The notes beneath the pieces were generated by a model. It ran no database searches, had not been told where the DNA came from, and worked only from the letters and a program-made list of their open reading frames with translations. Below are positions 12,151 to 23,148 of a stretch of 64,000 nucleotides of DNA, in pieces (the first letter of the stretch is position 1; each line of letters opens with the position of its first letter). The translations under genes were made by a program, and so were the position numbers. The stretch is from Hofstenia miamia (taxonomy: Eukaryota > Xenacoelomorpha > Acoela), in contig SCFE01000003.1 in the NCBI GenBank assembly GCA_004352715.1, positions 4,769,109-4,833,108 of the forward strand, in the 5' to 3' direction.

Positions 12151-14035
12151 TATGTTAAATCAAAATGCAATTGTACTACAATATCTACTTCCCCTCTAAA
12201 AGCCAACCAAAAACCTCTAAACACCTACAAAAAACACTTGCCAAAAGTAATTAACAGTGAGAATCCCCTAGGATATGCATCTCTTATAATTCTACAAAAC
12301 TGCCTCAGAATGTATAAAGAAAACATAGATATCTTTCACCCACCCACCCACACACACACAAATATATGTGGGGCTTCACCTTTGAAACTCACTACCAACA
12401 ATACTCAGATACTGTATCTTCACTCACCACCACAACTCTACTAACAAGAAAGCCACATAATTCTCAATCATACTTACAAATGTGTAGAAATCACAATGTA
12501 AAAGATAGGAACCAGCAACTATTTCAATGCCTAAATTCAATGTATCGTGAATTCACATACAGCTTAATTGATATAGCAGATGAAACNNNNNNNNNNNNNN
12601 NNNNNNNACCACAACTCTACTAACAAGAAAGCCACATAATTCTCAATCATACTTACAAATGTGTAGAAATCACAATGTAAAAGATAGGAACCAGCAACTA
12701 TTTCAATGCCTAAATTCAATGTATCGTGAATTCACATACAGCTTAATTGATATAGCAGATGAAACAAAAAATGTTCTTGGGCACTTCAAACCAATATGCA
12801 TCATTAACCTAAAACCTGAACCAGTAATAACTCTCAAAGAGGAAGATCACCTTCTCACAGAATCCAGCATTCAACCATTGAAAAAAATACAATTGGAAAT
12901 AGACCAATTTATGAATGATAAAATATCCTATGCAGAGAAACTCTCAGAAACAACATGGGACTGGGCTGAAGAGCAAAACTTATTAATGAAAAAACAATCC
13001 TCAACAACAAGGATCAAATAAAAATTACTTCAATCCAGTACATACTAGAAAAAATAACCAAGATTGAAATAATTAAAGTGAACTCTTCACAGAAGCATAT
13101 TCTAAAGAAGAAATTGAAATTTTAATGTGTCTCAACCAGTAGGTGGCCTTTGATATAGAATGTGCCTTAATACTAAAAAAGTCAACCAAACTCTAGAAAA
13201 AACAAGTGGCCTAGACATCACTCTGGATCACAAGCAGCTACACAGATTACTCAAACTCAAGGAAATTAGAAACAACTAGAATCAAAGATCATGAAAACTA
13301 AAGACTTCTGTGTCCTGCTGCCACCAATTGAAATACCTTTAATAGTTCCATACGCAAAGGACAAAAAGATTAATCCTGTCAAACATGAAATTGCATGTAA
13401 CCAAAAGTATTGTAATAATGTTCAAAAAATGATGGATTACAAGAACACAAGAACTTTCAAGGAAGTCACCAGCCTTCTCTGAAACAGAGATCAACAATAC
13501 CACCTATTTGTTGACATAACATACCCCCAGAAAACATCTAGGAAAAGTGACTTCCCATTAAAAAACAAATTGCCAACCTAAAGGCAAAGCTACTAAAAAG
13601 AATGTTAAATCACCTACATTATTTGCTGGAGTCAGTGACATTATATGGACTATCTGATCAAAGAACATCTCTAATACTACAATGTATCTAAACAAGTTGA
13701 AAACATTACTATGATTCACACTAAAATGAACTATCTTGATCAAATGACCAAAGATCTCATAATAATGCACATCAATTTTTTACATAAAAATACTACCTAC
13801 AGTCAATCTCTAATATCAATGTACCAATTCTTCTTTTAGATGTTAATCTCAACACCCCTCTAGTGCTCATATCTAATATATATGCCAAAATGATGCTAAT
13901 GTTAACACTAAAAGGACAAAAACTCTACATAGCATTATGATATCTTCCAATGAAGAATCATTGACCTCCAACAATTAATCATCATTCCAGTACCAATCTG
14001 AAACCTAAAATATATCAAATACTATAGAGTCACTC
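12151..14035 (+). pseudogene. A/C-rich relic of a coding element, unidentified
   Basis: The plus strand is strikingly rich in A and C and poor in G, unlike both flanks. The best frame starts at ATG 12366 and ends with a stop at 13019-13021; after removing the assembly duplication around the N-gap it is about 158 codons. It includes HFKPICIINLKPEPVI, IDQFMNDKISYAEKL and ETTWDWAEEQN. Further short readable frames follow (13,291-13,482 and later) separated by stops. The bias and broken frames suggest a decayed retroelement or other foreign gene, but I do not recognise the family. Confidence 0.3.
12429..12765 (+). repeat. 158-bp exact duplication flanking a 21-N gap (assembly artefact)
   Basis: 12429-12586 and 12608-12765 are identical over 158 bp, with only 21 N between them (12587-12607). 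An exact direct copy on both sides of a nominal gap is the signature of two contigs that overlap but were not merged. The true sequence almost surely has one copy. Confidence 0.9.
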
Positions 14036-15828
14036 AGGGCCCTTTATTTTATTTTTTCATTTTTTGGCACTCTCTTTAATTAATTTGGTGCTATTTCAAT
14101 AATTAATTTTGTGATTTTTATTGATTTTTAGTAGTTTGAACATAGTTTTCAAATTTTTTATAATTGTCCCCTCAATTAAAGTGTATGTGTAAATTGCTTG
14201 TTTAATCTGTGAGAGAAATAAGTGAATTTTGTAAATGGTAAATATTTACCTTTTTCTCTGTATAAAATAGGGAACTCATTGTTGCAATTGTCAAATAAAT
14301 TTCATTCTCACTGGAGAATGTTTGCTTATTTTCTTATACTATACTTCTAAACCTTTTTAGCATCATTGTTAGAATGATAAGTAATTGCTTGTAAGATCCA
14401 GTGATAATGTGGGAGGAACTCTGCTGTGCCTGGGGCAATAACTCACTGCTTGAGAGATGTGAGTCCATATTGTGGTTGCTTTATGGCTATGCATAGGTAT
14501 AGGAAATAAAAGAACTTTATTCAATCAATTGTACATACACTTAACAACACACTATGCAAATATAATGTGCCATTGGTGTATGTGAATATGTGGTAACTAC
14601 ACATTATTAATATTTTATTACATGAGCTGAGATAACAAGAACACTGAGCCAAATTTGTCTTATTGAGCTAGAAATTAAACTTAAGACACCCAATTAGCAC
14701 CTTGGCAAGTATGGATGGTTTCTTATGATTTGGCTTTGGAGTGATGCCATGTAAATTGGTCACTAGCTGGAATTCCTTCTTGGAAATGGTTTTGGTTCTT
14801 TTTTCTACAGTGAAATTGGTGAACTACCAATCTTCATTTGTTTTGTTAGAGTAAGTATGGGCCACTCTCAGCAATGGTAATCTTCTGCAACCTTTGTAAT
14901 GCTTGAGCTGCTAGACTTGCCCTGCAATTCTACAATACAACAAACCCTCAACTACTCAAATTAAAATTCTAGGATGCCCCACCTACAAAAAAGACATAAA
15001 CAATGTCACATTGGAAGATATATGTGCATCTTGAAGCTATCAAATGAAATAGAAGCAATCATCAAAACTTCATCTTACTAAAAACTCTTTACTAAATACC
15101 ATGATAGGTCCTGCATTGGGTGAATGTGTGGTATTGGCAGCAATCTATTGTTTAATTGCTGCTGGAAGTGCAATTAGATTAGTCAATGTTGATTGGACAA
15201 TTTCAATGTTATACATATATGTGCATTTCATGTTATTTATGTAAACATTGTTAGTTGTGTTGGTGTCTGTAAATAATGATTTTTGTTATCATAAATTCTC
15301 TATATAACTAGTGGCCTTTTTGTGTATGACTGCATTTATTACTAGTTAGGTTCATAAAACTAGTTGCATTCTCTTATATTCTGACAATACTATAGTTATG
15401 AGTAGCTAAATACTATCCAGAGGGTGACAGGTTGTGCCTTATGTATTACAAGTAGGTTCACCATTCACAATTCTACATGAGAGGAGCCTTTTTTGCTGAA
15501 GGTGTTTAGTTGTTTGTGATTTTTTTCTTAACTATATTTCTGATGATTAAATTGCTCAGCCTTGGCATTATCTATTTTATTCTTTCAATGAATTATATGC
15601 AATTACAGCTTGTCACTCTTTGTTCTCAATTGTTATTAATCACTATAATTTTTTGATGAAAGTGTTTCCATGTTTTAAATTGCTCTAATTTCTCACACTT
15701 TGTTAAATGTATTCTTATTGCCTACTTCATTGTAGATGCTAGCCCAGTATATTGTCATAACCTGGTATATGTCATTGTTATTGCAATTTTTTATGAAGCT
15801 AGAATATTTATATATATATATATATAAA
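14036..15828. other. AT-rich DNA with LTR-like promoter motifs, unresolved
   Basis: 14,210-14,340 has TGTATAAAATAGGG followed about 30 bp later by AAATAAATTTCATTCTC. 15,290-15,380 has CTCTATATAACTAG followed by GTTGCATTCTCTTA. Both resemble the TATA/R region of the LTR-like element at 4.3 kb (TATATAAAG, then TGCATTCTC). I found no TG...CA ends or target duplications, so neither is called. A/C-rich text like the 12-14 kb relic recurs at about 14,930-15,110. A short (TA)n run lies at 15,812-15,826. Confidence 0.25.
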
Positions 15829-16640
15829 CTAATATGCAAAATCTAATATTAGCTAACAGTTTTGATTTTTCAATCATCTTCAGTACAAGTACATGGGAAT
15901 AAAATTTTCAAGTTACTAATTAAATATTGCTAAAATATGGATGCACTTAAAATATGTTCAATAAGTAGTTATAGCTTGCTTGATTGTTCATTAGTTCATT
16001 CTTATTAGTAAATTTTATAAGCAAGGCTTCAGCATATTTAGTGTTCTTAGTTCTAAGTAAGATCTTGAAATTATCTTTAATTGCTTGGCATCTATGAAAA
16101 TATATGTCACTTTCTAAATGCCCTCTTAGGTATTCATTGATCCTGGTTAAAAATGTCTCATGGTTTCTCTGATGTAAAAAAGATTTACTTTGTTATTTAT
16201 ATATAATTGAGTAAACCAGCATTTTGTTAGAAGGATTTTTGTTGCTAAAAAATTCAGATGTTTTCCTAGATGTTAGTATTGGTATAAAACATTCATTTGC
16301 TATACAATCAAAGATAATCTCTGATTGATTGATTAAGGATAATTTGAGTGATGCAAACTAATATAATTGAATTTTTGCAATGTGGCAGCAACATCAACTG
16401 CCACCTGTTGTTTTCTAATTTTTACAGGTTGTTAATAAATCAGAACTTGTGTACAAATCAGCAAATACAAATTGATTTGGTCTCATAGCATTCAGTTGCT
16501 TAATTAATTTAATAGTTTTGCTATGCATGCTGTTTGTCAGAGAGTTTTGCAAATCTTCCAGATATGATTGCTCAGTTATCCTTCCTGATTTGAGGTCGTA
16601 GCATGTTGGTTTGATGCTACATTATTAGTGACTGATGCAT
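15829..16640 (-). mobile_element. Penelope-like element relic (GIY-YIG part and 3' end)
   Basis: On the minus strand the text parallels the copy at 53 kb: FIPILTSRKTSEFF, then SNKNPSNKMLVYSIIYK, then TRINEYLRGHLESDIYF and KDNFKILLRTKNTKYAEALL. This is the linker and GIY-YIG endonuclease region that follows the reverse transcriptase in Penelope-like elements. Stops and shifts interrupt it. The 3' terminal sequence (15,829-15,930) matches the 53-kb copy and includes CTGAAGA (15877-15883) with a GATT/AATC stem, a decayed hammerhead-like core. The element ends against a (TA)n tract. Its 5' limit is uncertain. Confidence 0.6.
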
Positions 16641-19159
16641 GTTTTGATCTGATCAATATCATTTGATTTGCCATGATGGTACATATTGTTTTTTAAAGGT
16701 GGCCACAGACAATGATTAAGAGTAAATAAACCTTTCCTTATAAACTTATCACCAATATTTTAGTTGAGTTCTCTAAAACTGTAGTATCAGGCATCCTATC
16801 TTGCTGAAAAATCAAAGATGATAGTTTCTGCTTATGCAGCAAATAGTTCTGATTATATTTGAGTAAGATTAAGAAGTGAGTTTTGATTAGCATGTTTCAG
16901 GTAATGCTTCATTCATGGCTGAGCCACTTTCAATTTGCAATTATGATCTCCCACTAGATTAATGAGCATCTGTATTGTCTGTTTCTTCTAATAATTTACA
17001 AGATTTTTAAGATTGCTTGAGAAAGGAGCTGTATGCAAATTGTTTTATATTTGACATTTCCATACATTGCAGTTGAACTACAACCATTTGATAATATAAC
17101 TTTATAATTTAGGTCATTTCCAAAAAAGAATGTAGAAACCACAATAATGAAATGTGTGCATAATCTAGTCCAGTTATATCTAAGGCAAACAAAAGTAGAA
17201 AAATGTCAAAATTAAAAAAGTTCAATTTTGTCTAAATAGTAAGAAATATATTTGTTTTAATACATATACATACATATTTTGAAAGTTTTAAGGTCAAAAT
17301 AAAGTAAAAATTTTACCATATTTGGAATTTGGTAAAAAAACGTTGAAATTTTCTTTGAAGTCAAATTTTTTGGTAAAAGTTTTTCGAAGGGAGGCAATGT
17401 ATGAATGATTTTCATAAGATTTCTTTAAAACTATATAACACAAAACATTAACATCATTTTTTAATAAGAAAGATTTTGATAAAATTTATCAGTTTTGCAC
17501 CAAAGTTGTAAACATAAGTTTAAGTAGAAGAAACCTCTACCTTTAAGCCTAGACCCTCATTTTCAATTTTTCTAGCATCTAAAAATATAAATTGCTTGGT
17601 GACATAAACATGGGAAAATATCACTGCACAATTTTTAACTATTAAAATAGAGATAAGTGATAAGTCAAAGCAAGTATTTAATTACTATATTAATATTTTG
17701 CCAATATTTATAAAAATGAAATTACTAAGGGTGGCATTGTTGAGAGAGCAAGAATTGCTATCAATGAGGCAATAATGCAAAAGTTAATGAATGCCATAAA
17801 TTACTATTAAAAGAATTGGACTTGCAAACTGGTTTGAGTCTGAATCAACCTCAATTTTGGATGCTTCAATTGGTGCAATCTGTTCATTAAGTCTTACAGA
17901 ATATGTATTGCTGAAAATAGCAAATGATCTTCTGCTTCCATGGGAAAGTTCTTCTCAATTTTAAAACAGCATGCTTAAAAAATTACGTTTTAAAGTAAAA
18001 AGTCAAAATTTTAAGGTCAACATTTTAAATTGTTTAAGTGATTAAAAATCGCCATAGTTATGTGTATATATTTTACGTGAGAAGAAATTAATGATGATAT
18101 ATGATTAACTAATAATTGCAAATATAATAGCAATGACATTTTGACAAAGCATTATTTTCACCTCTTTGTGCTATAAGAAAATATATTGTTGCATCAGAAG
18201 GGTGGCGTACAGAGGCGCACTGAACAAGAGAACACAATTATACTAATTTTCTCTATTTACAGACGCTCTAATAGCTTATATACACTAAATAATAACAATA
18301 TGTACAAACAATTAAACACAAAAGCGAGTAATCTGGCCGATACCAAAAACCAGTACCTGCCGATGTTACAATATATTTCGAATATTTCGCTAATATGTTT
18401 TTATTTTTAAATGTAAATTTTGGTATATTTATAAATTTATAGGACATTAGTAAGCATACTAAAATGACTAGGAAACTGCCCGTGTATGTACGGGGATTTC
18501 AATGAGCTGCATTGATATTTAGTAAATGAATAAACTTTAAATAAACCATATATTGTGTTTTTAATATTTTAGGAAACAAATAAATAATAAATTTGATCAT
18601 CATACATTGATGAAATGTTTATTATTTACAATTTTAGCATATGACACTCGTTATTTAACCATTTAATATTATAGGCAACTTCAAAGCATGGTAAGACCTA
18701 ATGCAAAAGAGTAAATATTAATAGAATCACAACAAAATCGAATCCATTATTGTAGTATTATAGATTGTAGTGACGACTCTATTTTATTTTTTCATGTAGT
18801 TGAACACCTATATTCATGGTATTTTACGTCAATAGTAATCAATTCTTTAGTTTTGAGCGAGTCAAACTCAGATTCAGAGCTACGCAAATCTGGGTTGGTA
18901 AAAATTGCTTATATATGTATTTTCCCAAAAATAGCTTTTGAAAGATTTACTGAATTTCACTAAATTTGTTGGCTATATGCTTGACTTTGCTCACAAACAT
19001 CATACATAAATATAGTTTTCGAATAACTTGAGTTGAGTCCAAAATGAAATTTCAGCTCTTCCTACTAAGGAAAAATTAAATTTTCAGCCTCTACATTTTT
19101 GTGAACTACAATAAAACAAAAAGTTGATATAATTATATAAACTATTTACAATCAATATG

Positions 19160-19192
<33 letters not shown>

Positions 19193-19441
19193 AAAATAAG
19201 TTTGCATGATACATAGTGTAATTCTTGCTGGCATAGCAGTCAGGTTGACAAAATACTTAATGATAGAGAAAATATCAAAGCATAGTAAGATTTCAAAAAA
19301 ATGTTGCTAAAAACTATGTTTTCCACAAGTTAGCGGTAAACATAGATTTTCTGATTTCTGAATACATTATTACCAAGCATATGCTATGCTATGCTATGCT
19401 ATGCTATGTTGCTTTTATGCTTAAGAAAAACGGTAGTAAAT
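16641..19441. other. AT-rich DNA, nothing recognised
   Basis: Short open frames only. Simple repeats: (TA)n at about 19,158-19,191 and (ATGCT)n at about 19,378-19,408 next to the gap. The first few hundred bases may still belong to the Penelope-like relic. Confidence 0.4.
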
Positions 19442-20441
19442 NNNNNNNNNNNNNNNNNNNNNNNNNNNNNNNNNNNNNNNNNNNNNNNNNNNNNNNNNNN
19501 NNNNNNNNNNNNNNNNNNNNNNNNNNNNNNNNNNNNNNNNNNNNNNNNNNNNNNNNNNNNNNNNNNNNNNNNNNNNNNNNNNNNNNNNNNNNNNNNNNNN
19601 NNNNNNNNNNNNNNNNNNNNNNNNNNNNNNNNNNNNNNNNNNNNNNNNNNNNNNNNNNNNNNNNNNNNNNNNNNNNNNNNNNNNNNNNNNNNNNNNNNNN
19701 NNNNNNNNNNNNNNNNNNNNNNNNNNNNNNNNNNNNNNNNNNNNNNNNNNNNNNNNNNNNNNNNNNNNNNNNNNNNNNNNNNNNNNNNNNNNNNNNNNNN
19801 NNNNNNNNNNNNNNNNNNNNNNNNNNNNNNNNNNNNNNNNNNNNNNNNNNNNNNNNNNNNNNNNNNNNNNNNNNNNNNNNNNNNNNNNNNNNNNNNNNNN
19901 NNNNNNNNNNNNNNNNNNNNNNNNNNNNNNNNNNNNNNNNNNNNNNNNNNNNNNNNNNNNNNNNNNNNNNNNNNNNNNNNNNNNNNNNNNNNNNNNNNNN
20001 NNNNNNNNNNNNNNNNNNNNNNNNNNNNNNNNNNNNNNNNNNNNNNNNNNNNNNNNNNNNNNNNNNNNNNNNNNNNNNNNNNNNNNNNNNNNNNNNNNNN
20101 NNNNNNNNNNNNNNNNNNNNNNNNNNNNNNNNNNNNNNNNNNNNNNNNNNNNNNNNNNNNNNNNNNNNNNNNNNNNNNNNNNNNNNNNNNNNNNNNNNNN
20201 NNNNNNNNNNNNNNNNNNNNNNNNNNNNNNNNNNNNNNNNNNNNNNNNNNNNNNNNNNNNNNNNNNNNNNNNNNNNNNNNNNNNNNNNNNNNNNNNNNNN
20301 NNNNNNNNNNNNNNNNNNNNNNNNNNNNNNNNNNNNNNNNNNNNNNNNNNNNNNNNNNNNNNNNNNNNNNNNNNNNNNNNNNNNNNNNNNNNNNNNNNNN
20401 NNNNNNNNNNNNNNNNNNNNNNNNNNNNNNNNNNNNNNNNN
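19442..20441. other. Assembly gap of 1,000 N
   Basis: Exactly 1,000 N, a default gap size, so the true distance is unknown. The left edge is an (ATGCT)n repeat and the right edge is a mariner transposase fragment; repeats at both edges explain the break. Confidence 0.95.
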
Positions 20442-20645
20442 TGACGAAGGGCGACCAGAACTGTGCCCTTTCTCCGTTGACAATGTCTCTGCTTTGCAAT
20501 TGGCAATCCATCCATAAATCGTAGCCAAACAAGGCACATCATCTGGTCATACATTGGTCAATTTCCTGTGAATATCTCCGGCAGATGTTCCATTATGATA
20601 CTCGGTATACACATAAAATCTGCACGCTGAATTTGAATATTCCAT
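20442..20645 (-). pseudogene. Mariner-type transposase N-terminal (HTH) fragment
   Basis: From ATG at 20645-20643 the minus frame reads MEYSNSACRFYVYTEYHNGT, then SAGDIHRKLTNV, one in-frame TGA, then PCLATIYGWIANCKAE and GHSSGRPSS before the gap. The spacing of R-x-x-I-Y-x-x-Y, I-H-x-x-L-x-x-V, A-T-V-x-x-W and S-G-R-P is that of the paired helix-turn-helix DNA-binding domain of mariner transposases (as in the SETMAR-type family). The catalytic part, if present, is inside the gap. The stop suggests a dead copy, though a sequencing error at a contig end is possible. Confidence 0.6.
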
Positions 20646-21350
20646 TGCAACGCGACACACTAAAAACCAAATGAGTAATGATTATCATTCACACACATTA
20701 TATTTCTGCTAACAGTTATAAAATGTAACCAATCAACAATTAGTATGACATGCTAAATATTAATCATGCATGTACCTATGCGCAGCACACAATAATTGCA
20801 TTGCAGCATTATTCTAATTCTTTTCCAGACATGTTAATAATTTAATTTTTATTGTTATCATAATTTTCCAATAAATTGTTTCTAATTTCTATTTTATGTC
20901 ATTCCTTCGCACAGCTTAACGCTGGTGCAACTTCCAGCTGGGGGAACTCACGAATTGCTAAAGAGTCTGAGAGGTTTTTTCAGGACTCTAGATGTTCCTG
21001 ACATTATTATTATTATTATTATTATAAAATTTTTAGTTAGTGCTTAGCTTTGGATTTATATTTTCAGCAATAAATTGCTTTTGACTCTTATTATTATTTT
21101 ATTAATTTTGCATGCTATGTCATCAAAAAATACCTAGATAAGCAATGACAATATAATAAAATATCTCAAATAATGGCTTACCAAAGACTGAATTTAAGAT
21201 ATACCATTCATATTGTAATACATTTTCGTAGACTAGTTGTTAATTGAACAGCGTAAAATATATGATGATAAAATAGTGAACATATTTTGGAGGGAGCCGT
21301 GATAACGTAAATTAAGAATACGTAATAAATTAATGAAGACTATCTGAGCA
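20646..21350. other. Upstream region of the kinase, with a possible retroposon tail
   Basis: 20,905-21,000 is a GC-richer block (TTAACGCTGGTGCAACTTCC onward) that ends directly in (ATT)n at 21,002-21,026, the kind of microsatellite tail found at the 3' ends of many LINEs and their SINEs. The remaining 320 bp to the kinase ATG is AT-rich; no TATA box at a convincing place. Confidence 0.3.
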
Positions 21351-23148
21351 ATGAAGTCATTCGGGGACGCTCCTAGTATTAAAGGCGAACATTCTAGTGT
21401 ATCGAAAGCGCTGGAAAAAGCCTTTTCTTCTAAGTTAAATCAAAGACTCAGAGATCGGAAAATATCTGCAGTGAAATTGCATGAATGTTTCTGTGATGTA
21501 CTGCACATGAAGTCGAATTTATTTTTCTTTAGAATGTATTTGAAAACAAAAGGTCTTGATTTTTCTAGCACTTTTACATACAAAGAAAGTTTAGATCTTA
21601 TAGAAAATTACAAAAATAGTAAGTATTCTCAAGAGAAGTATGTTAAGGCAGAAACTAAATTAATCTGTCCCGTTGCAAGGAAGGAAACCAAAAAAATCTA
21701 TCCAACTGTTAAACAAATTTTACAGCAACAAAAAGCTCATGAAATGCATGGTGGCGGAGACGTTGAACAAATTTTTAATCTTAAATCATTTGGAACTGAA
21801 ACTAATTCAGAAATTAAAACTTCAAATTACTCTCAAACCAACATGATAAGCTCTAGAAACTCACAGCAGTTTTATGATTTAAAATTCAATAAATCAAGTC
21901 TTTTAGGCAATCAATTGCAAAATCACACAATGAGCTTACTAATGTTACCATCGACCGCGTTTGCAAGATCATACAAAACATCCAAATTTATCCGCCTTCT
22001 TATATCTGAAGTAGGTTGTAAACCACTTGAATATTTCATTAGAAAGAGTGATATACTGGGAGTGGGATCCTTCGGAAAAGTCTATAAGGCAGTATGTCAT
22101 TATTCCAACCAAAAATACGCAATAAAAGAATTGAAAAATGACTTTGAAGACTTCAAAATGAATTGGAAAAAAGTTATACAAAAGAAAGATTTACAACACA
22201 AATTTAAGCAGTGTCCTTATATCTATAATATATACACAGTTGCAGAAGAATTAAATCATAATAAGNNNNNNNNNNNNNNNNNNNNNCTTCGGAAAAGTCT
22301 ATAAGGCAGTATGTCATTATTCCAACCAAAAATACGCAATAAAAGAATTGAAAAATGACTTTGAAGACTTCAAAATGAATTGGAAAAAAGTTATACAAAA
22401 GAAAGATTTACAACACAAATTTAAGCAGTGTCCTTATATCTATAATATATACACAGTTGCAGAAGAATTAAATCATAATAAGTTTTGGCATATTTTAGAA
22501 TATGTTGAAGGTATATCACTGCATAAACTAGCTCATGATAAAAAAGATATAGTAAGAAAAGACAGCAATCAAAGAATTTGGATGTCACAGCTCTTTTCAG
22601 CAGTTCAATTTCTTAATTATGACTTAAATATTGTTCATAGGGATATAAAAACTGATAACGTCTTAATTCAATATCATAAAGGTAGAATCAAGCTTATTGA
22701 TTTTGATCATGCAACGAATTGGAAAACTCTAATCACCACTAGTGCTGGTGCACCAATATGCCAGCCTCCAGAAGTAGTTAAGCATGGGCAAGCATATTAT
22801 ACACCATCCGGAGATTGGTGGATGATAGGTGTGCTTTTATATGACCTAGTTGTTGGCAGACACCCTTTCTTAATTTCCAAAAACACTTCAAGTAAGAAAG
22901 ATCATCATAACATTGATTATGAAAAAACAGAATTAAATATTTTAAATGGTTTCAGGGGTTTTCCAACACACACATTGATTTCTGCAGCCAAACAAAATCT
23001 TATACAAATGTTGCTAACATATGATTGCAGAAGACGACTGGGTTCCAGAAGTACAGATTTTCAACTTAGGTTAATGCGGCATGAATTTTTTCAAACAACT
23101 GAATGGGATAAAGTTTGGAAGTCTGGGAGATATTTAGAAACCTCATGA
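21351..23148 (+). CDS. AGC-family (GRK-like) protein kinase, intronless, divergent
   Basis: Starts at ATG 21351. Skipping the 21 N and one copy of a 196-bp exact duplication (22070-22265 = 22287-22482) leaves one frame of 526 residues with no intron. The kinase domain begins near residue 230: glycine loop LGVGSFGKVYKA (about 235), YAIKEL with the ATP lysine, HRDIKTDNVLI (about 356), then LIDFDHA (about 377) where Asp-Phe-Gly is expected, AGAPICQPPEVV for the APE motif, and GDWWMIGVLLYDLVVGRHPF, a typical AGC helix F. RRRLGSRS and HEFFQTTEWD follow the AGC order. The αC glutamate is not obvious. Residues about 15-110 (LFFFRMYLKTKGLDF) weakly resemble an RGS fold, as in GPCR kinases. Catalysis is possible (Lys, HRD and the DFD Asp are present) but unproven. 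Confidence 0.8.
22070..22482 (+). repeat. 196-bp exact duplication flanking a 21-N gap inside the kinase (assembly artefact)
   Basis: 22070-22265 and 22287-22482 are identical. Both encode the glycine loop to linker segment of the kinase, so the literal sequence would carry two ATP-binding lobes. Taking one copy restores a continuous frame, which supports an unmerged contig overlap. Confidence 0.92.

Noticed and set aside
19381-20554. Five long frames of about 377 codons on both strands
   Set aside because: They consist almost wholly of N from the 1,000-base gap. The same applies at 44,317-45,523 and 46,005-46,431.
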